A stretch of 64,000 nt of DNA from Marivita lacus (GTDB lineage: Bacteria > Pseudomonadota > Alphaproteobacteria > Rhodobacterales > Rhodobacteraceae), in NCBI RefSeq assembly GCF_014637725.1, contig NZ_BMFC01000007.1, forward strand, positions 62,001-126,000. Direction: 5' to 3'. Positions 60,995 to 64,000 of the stretch are shown in pieces (within the stretch, counting starts at the first letter, position 1; each line of letters begins with the position of its first letter). Under the pieces are notes generated by a model that worked only from the letters and a program-made list of their open reading frames with translations, had not been told where the DNA came from and searched no databases. The position numbers were made by a program, and so were the translations under genes.

Positions 60995-62327
60995 GCGGTA
61001 ATCCTGCCTCATCCAACAGTCCATACAGCGCCGCGAAGGTCTCATCGGAACTGAGGCTGTCCCTGGTTCCCTGACGCAGAAAAACATCGGCAAGGGAGGC
61101 AAACCGGATCGCGGCATCCGTCCATGCATCGCCACCGGCCCGGTAGGCACCGATCCGAACGAGATCCTCCATCTCTGCGTTCAGCGCCAAAGCGCGCCGG
61201 GCGGTGCTCATGATTGCGCGCTCCGCGGCGGCATGACAATGCGGCAATGCCCGAGAAACGGATTTCGCAATATCGATCGCTGGATAACGCCCACCCTCGG
61301 CAATCTTGCGGGCAAGGATGATATGCCCGTCAAGAATGCCCCTGACAGTATCGGCAATCGGCTCGTTGTGATCGTCACCATCCACCAACACGGTGTAGAT
61401 CGCCGTGATGTCGCCCTGCCCGGTGACGTTCCGTCCCGGACCTGACCGTTCAAGCAATCGCGGCAGCTCCGCAAAGACGGTTGGCGTATAGCCACGGCTT
61501 GTCGGCGGTTCGCCAGCAGCAAGGCCAATCTCACGCTGCGCCATCGCGAAACGGGTCACGCTGTCCATCATCAGAAGGACGTGCAGTCCCTGATCGCGCA
61601 GGTACTCGGCGATGGCGGTCGCGGTCCAGGCGGCCTGACGTCGTGTCAGCGGCGGCTGGTCCGAGGTCGCAACGATGAGCACCGACCGTGCCATACCTTC
61701 CGGACCAAGGTCGCGCGAGATGAAGTCCTGCACCTCGCGGCCACGTTCACCGACAAGCCCGATGACGATCACATCCGCATCGACCTGCCGTGCCAGCATC
61801 GCCATGAGGGTGGATTTTCCAACGCCCGACCCGGCAAAAACGCCAAGGCGCTGGCCACGGCAGATGGGTGTGAAAGCGTCAATCACCTTGATACCGGTCT
61901 CGAGCTTCCGTCCCGTTGGGCGGCGCTGAAAGGCGTCCGGCGGGACTGCGCGCGGCGGATAGCTTCGCGGACCGTCACAGAGCACGGCATCATCAAGCGG
62001 CTGCCCGAAGGCATCGAGAACACGACCGAGCCAGCTTTGGTCCGGGTAGAGGTCACCATCCGCCCCGATCAAACGCACCTCGTCATCCAGCGCGACACCC
62101 TCCCATGTGCCGAAGGGCAGAACGGTCGCCACACCGCGATCAACCGCGACGATCTCGCCGCGAATCCTGTCCGCCACTTTGACATGTGCGCCCATCCGCG
62201 CCGCGGCACCCAGCCCCCCAACCTCGAGCTGAAGCCCCCCCAACGACAGGACCGTCCCGAAGACCTCGCTTTCGGGAATCCGGCGGGTCTGAGCCCTGAG
62301 CAAGGAGAAAATCGTACGCTCGTTCAT
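60966..62327 (-). CDS. fliI: Flagellar export ATPase FliI
   Basis: The 453-residue ATPase has the F1-beta-like core with Walker A GVFAGSGVGKSTLMAML near residue 165, the GERGREVQDFI loop, Walker B HVLLMMDSVTRFAMAQREIGLA and the SRGYTPTVFAELPRLLERSG motif of export ATPases. It energises flagellar type III secretion. The gene is convergent with fliJ and divergent from flgB. Confidence 0.96.
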   Translation of the reverse strand: MNERTIFSLLRAQTRRIPESEVFGTVLSLGGLQLEVGGLGAAARMGAHVKVADRIRGEIVAVDRGVATVLPFGTWEGVALDDEVRLIGADGDLYPDQSWLGRVLDAFGQPLDDAVLCDGPRSYPPRAVPPDAFQRRPTGRKLETGIKVIDAFTPICRGQRLGVFAGSGVGKSTLMAMLARQVDADVIVIGLVGERGREVQDFISRDLGPEGMARSVLIVATSDQPPLTRRQAAWTATAIAEYLRDQGLHVLLMMDSVTRFAMAQREIGLAAGEPPTSRGYTPTVFAELPRLLERSGPGRNVTGQGDITAIYTVLVDGDDHNEPIADTVRGILDGHIILARKIAEGGRYPAIDIAKSVSRALPHCHAAAERAIMSTARRALALNAEMEDLVRIGAYRAGGDAWTDAAIRFASLADVFLRQGTRDSLSSDETFAALYGLLDEAGLPLSPEELSAG

Positions 62328-62352
62328 TCACGCTTCCTTTGAAGATATTTCT

Positions 62353-62384
62353 GTGCTTAAAGCACTGAGTATCGTTTTTCGCAA
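62353..62384. promoter_or_regulatory. fliI-flgB divergent promoter with palindrome and TTTTCGCAA motif
   Basis: The 72-base region between fliI and flgB holds the perfect 13-base palindrome GTGCTTAAAGCAC (62353-62365) and TTTTCGCAA (62376-62384), just upstream of the flgB GTG start. Regulation of both directions from this short stretch is likely. Confidence 0.5.
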
Positions 62385-62399
62385 GAGTGAGACATCACC

Positions 62400-62741
62400 G
62401 TGAACAAGATCTCCATGTTCCAGATGGCGAGCCAGCGGCTGGAGTGGCTTTCAGCCCGCCAAAAGGTCGTCGCCGAGAATATCGCGAACGCCAACACACC
62501 AAGCTACGTTGGGCGCGACGTGCAGAAGTTCGAGGATTTCCTGACAGGAAATCGCTTCGGAACCGAGTCCGTCAAGGTCGAGGATACAGCCAGTAGCTGG
62601 GGCGGCAGCAAGGATGGCAATACCGTGGTTCTTGAAGAACAGACGATTCTCGCAAGCCAGATCAACGGGCAGTTCCACCTCGCCTCTCGCCTCTACAGAA
62701 AAGGTCATGACCTGATTGGCCTCGCATCCGGACGGAGATGA
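62400..62741 (+). CDS. flgB: Flagellar basal-body rod protein FlgB
   Basis: The 113-residue rod protein starts with GTG 62400. It has the N-terminal rod motif (FQMASQRLEWLSARQKVVAENIANANTPSYVGRDV, residues 7-41) and a C-terminal helix (ASQINGQFHLASRLYRKGHDLI). It is on the short side for FlgB. It overlaps flgC by 4 bases. Confidence 0.93.
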   Translation: MNKISMFQMASQRLEWLSARQKVVAENIANANTPSYVGRDVQKFEDFLTGNRFGTESVKVEDTASSWGGSKDGNTVVLEEQTILASQINGQFHLASRLYRKGHDLIGLASGRR

Positions 62742-63157
62742 ACACCATGGATATCCTGAGCGCACTTGGCCGCACGGCCTCTTCCGGCCTGACCGCGCAA
62801 TCCCAGCGGCTGCAGATCATTGCCGAAAACATGGCGAACGCGGATTCGACGGGGTCGACCGCAGGGTCAGACCCCTATCGGCGCCGGGTTGTGACCTTTG
62901 GCGACATGATCGACGACTCCTCGGGCGCATCGCTTGTGTCGGTCCGGTCTGTCATCGAGGATCAAACACCCTTCAGGATGCGCCACGATCCGTTCCACCC
63001 CGCCGCGGATGCCGAGGGCTATGTGAAGACGCCCAATGTCGATCCGCTGCTTGAACTGGCCAACATGCGCGAGGCGGCCAGATCCTATGAGGCCAACCTC
63101 AACATGATGGAAACCGGCCGAAAGATGCGCGGCCAGCTGCTTGACATGTTGGGATAA
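62738..63157 (+). CDS. flgC: Flagellar basal-body rod protein FlgC
   Basis: The 139-residue rod protein has ALGRTASSGLTAQSQRLQIIAENMANADST near the start and the C-terminal signature VKTPNVDPLLELANMREAARSYEANLNMM. ATG 62747 is an alternative start. It forms the proximal rod with FlgB and is followed by fliE after 5 bases. Confidence 0.95.
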   Translation: MNTMDILSALGRTASSGLTAQSQRLQIIAENMANADSTGSTAGSDPYRRRVVTFGDMIDDSSGASLVSVRSVIEDQTPFRMRHDPFHPAADAEGYVKTPNVDPLLELANMREAARSYEANLNMMETGRKMRGQLLDMLG

Positions 63158-63162
63158 CAGAC

Positions 63163-63486
63163 ATGATCGAAAGCACGAGCGGCTTTGTCACCGGCGCGGT
63201 TTCACGCGCTTACAAGACAAGCCAGGCCTTGCCCGCCGCCGCACCCGCCCAGAGTGAAAACGCGACGCGGCCAAGCTTTGGCGATGTGATGGAACGGACC
63301 GCGCTCCAGACACTCGAAACCGTGCGGCAGGGCGATCAGGCCGCCGTTGCCGGGCTTGCCGGTTCACTGCCCATGCAACAGGTGGTCGAGGCGACCATGG
63401 CGATGGAATCGGCGGTCAAGGTTACGGTCGCCGTGCGGGATCGGATGGTCGAAGCCTATCAGGAAATCCTGAGGATGGCGGTCTGA
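63163..63486 (+). CDS. fliE: Flagellar hook-basal body complex protein FliE
   Basis: The 107-residue protein has the FliE C-terminal signature MQQVVEATMAMESAVKVTVAVRDRMVEAYQEILRM (residues about 70-105) after a flexible N terminus. FliE joins the MS ring to the rod. The order flgB-flgC-fliE-fliQ is normal for flagellar operons. Confidence 0.94.
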   Translation: MIESTSGFVTGAVSRAYKTSQALPAAAPAQSENATRPSFGDVMERTALQTLETVRQGDQAAVAGLAGSLPMQQVVEATMAMESAVKVTVAVRDRMVEAYQEILRMAV

Positions 63487-63487
63487 C

Positions 63488-63757
63488 ATGTCACCGGCCG
63501 ATGTCAGCGAGATCGTGGTCGAGTCGATCTGGGTGATCCTGATCGCTTCCGGCCCAACCCTGTTCGTTGCAATGGCGGTGGGCTTGGGAATTGCGCTTCT
63601 CCAGGCGCTGACCTCGGTGCAGGAGATGACGCTCACCTTCGTACCAAAGCTTGCGGCCATCTTCGTCTGCGTTGCGCTCACCTTGCCGCTGATCTACACG
63701 ACGCTCTTTGGCCTCAGCGAACGGATATTCGACCTGATCCAGTCGGGCACGATCTGA
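63488..63757 (+). CDS. fliQ: Flagellar biosynthetic protein FliQ
   Basis: The 89-residue protein has the two hydrophobic helices of FliQ (ESIWVILIASGPTLFVAMAVGLGIALLQALTSVQEMTLTFVPK-type segment, then AAIFVCVALTLPLIYTTLFGL) and the conserved LQALTSVQEMTL loop. It is part of the export gate. Its TGA overlaps the next start by one base. Confidence 0.94.
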   Translation: MSPADVSEIVVESIWVILIASGPTLFVAMAVGLGIALLQALTSVQEMTLTFVPKLAAIFVCVALTLPLIYTTLFGLSERIFDLIQSGTI

Positions 63758-64000
63758 TGCGGCGCGCGTGCCTGATCCTGGTCTTCCACCTTGCTCTGCC
63801 ATCAGCTTCGGATGCTGGCATTTTTGACGGTCTGTTCAACTTTCCGAGCAAGAGCGCCTCGGAGGCTGCGGTGGAGACCGAGATTGACCAACGTACCATG
63901 ACAACAGGGCCGGATCAGGCGATCTGCATTCAAGCGATCCGCGAGGCTGAACGCGCGCATGGCATTCCCCACGACCTGTTGATGGCTTTGGGATTGCAGG
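63757..64000 (+). CDS. Lytic transglycosylase-like protein (cut by window edge)
   Basis: ATG 63757 begins a frame open to the window end (81 residues seen). It has a Sec signal peptide (RACLILVFHLALPSASDAG) and, after a linker, CIQAIREAERAHGIPHDLLMALGLQ, which matches the start of SLT (soluble lytic transglycosylase) domains. Flagellar operons often carry such an enzyme to open peptidoglycan for the rod. The catalytic Glu region lies beyond the window. Confidence 0.75.
   Translation, partial: MRRACLILVFHLALPSASDAGIFDGLFNFPSKSASEAAVETEIDQRTMTTGPDQAICIQAIREAERAHGIPHDLLMALGLQ

Noticed and set aside
1-64000. CRISPR arrays, tRNA and rRNA genes
   Set aside because: No regularly spaced repeats, tRNA-like cloverleaf segments or rRNA stretches were recognised when reading through, though a tool search would be needed to exclude a tRNA completely.

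Overview
The window looks like chromosomal DNA of a motile, GC-rich marine-type alphaproteobacterium, most likely Rhodobacteraceae (Roseobacter group). The clues are inferential: many ABC uptake operons for organic nitrogen and acids, RibA with an N-terminal GTP_CH_N-type domain, an ExoD-family protein, and a che/fla cluster with a STAS protein, CheD and FliI/FlgBC/FliE/FliQ. No rRNA, tRNA or CRISPR array was seen.

Layout. 1-4.7 kb: a truncated FkbM-type methyltransferase (minus), then a tightly packed five-gene set (GTP cyclohydrolase II, a zinc-less MDR dehydrogenase, a degenerate 6-pyruvoyl/carboxytetrahydropterin synthase, a SAM methyltransferase and a RibD-type reductase). It looks like an uncharacterised GTP-derived pterin or pyrimidine pathway. 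5-9.3 kb: an RND efflux adaptor and pump. 9.5-17.3 kb: an accessory stretch with an IS30-family element, an aspartoacylase-like hydrolase, an IS3-family (IS407-like) element with a 4-bp target duplication, a Na+/Ca2+-exchanger-like protein, an ATP-grasp ligase with an apparent ATC start, AT-rich DNA with a tandem operator-like repeat, and a zinc metallopeptidase.

17.7-23.6 kb: a peptide/nickel-type ABC transporter operon ending in a TetR regulator. 24-28 kb: a large subtilase with an N-terminal DUF4214-like region and five PPC-like repeats, then a small unknown protein. 28.3-35 kb: a flavin-dependent monooxygenase-like protein, then a GntR regulator divergent from an FAH-hydrolase/ABC-transporter/LDH2-dehydrogenase catabolic operon. 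35.1-43.8 kb: a seven-gene minus-strand operon that couples a peptide-type ABC transporter to N-formylglutamate amidohydrolase and a desuccinylase/aspartoacylase, with a divergent LysR regulator. 44-46 kb: an HtrA-like protease and an ExoD-like membrane protein.

46.2-64 kb: the motility block. It has a GAF protein, a soluble Aer-type PAS protein, an unbroken che operon (STAS-cheY-cheA-cheW-cheR-cheY-unknown-mcp-cheB-cheD) made largely of stop/start overlaps, two unknown proteins, motA-fliJ, fliI, and flgB-flgC-fliE-fliQ followed by a lytic transglycosylase cut by the window edge. The nonamer TTTTCGCAA (or its complement) occurs at least eight times in intergenic DNA of this block and was not noticed elsewhere in the window. 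It is the best candidate here for an undescribed regulatory signal. The CheB receiver domain has lost its acidic pocket and phosphoacceptor aspartate, so control of methylesterase activity is probably non-canonical.
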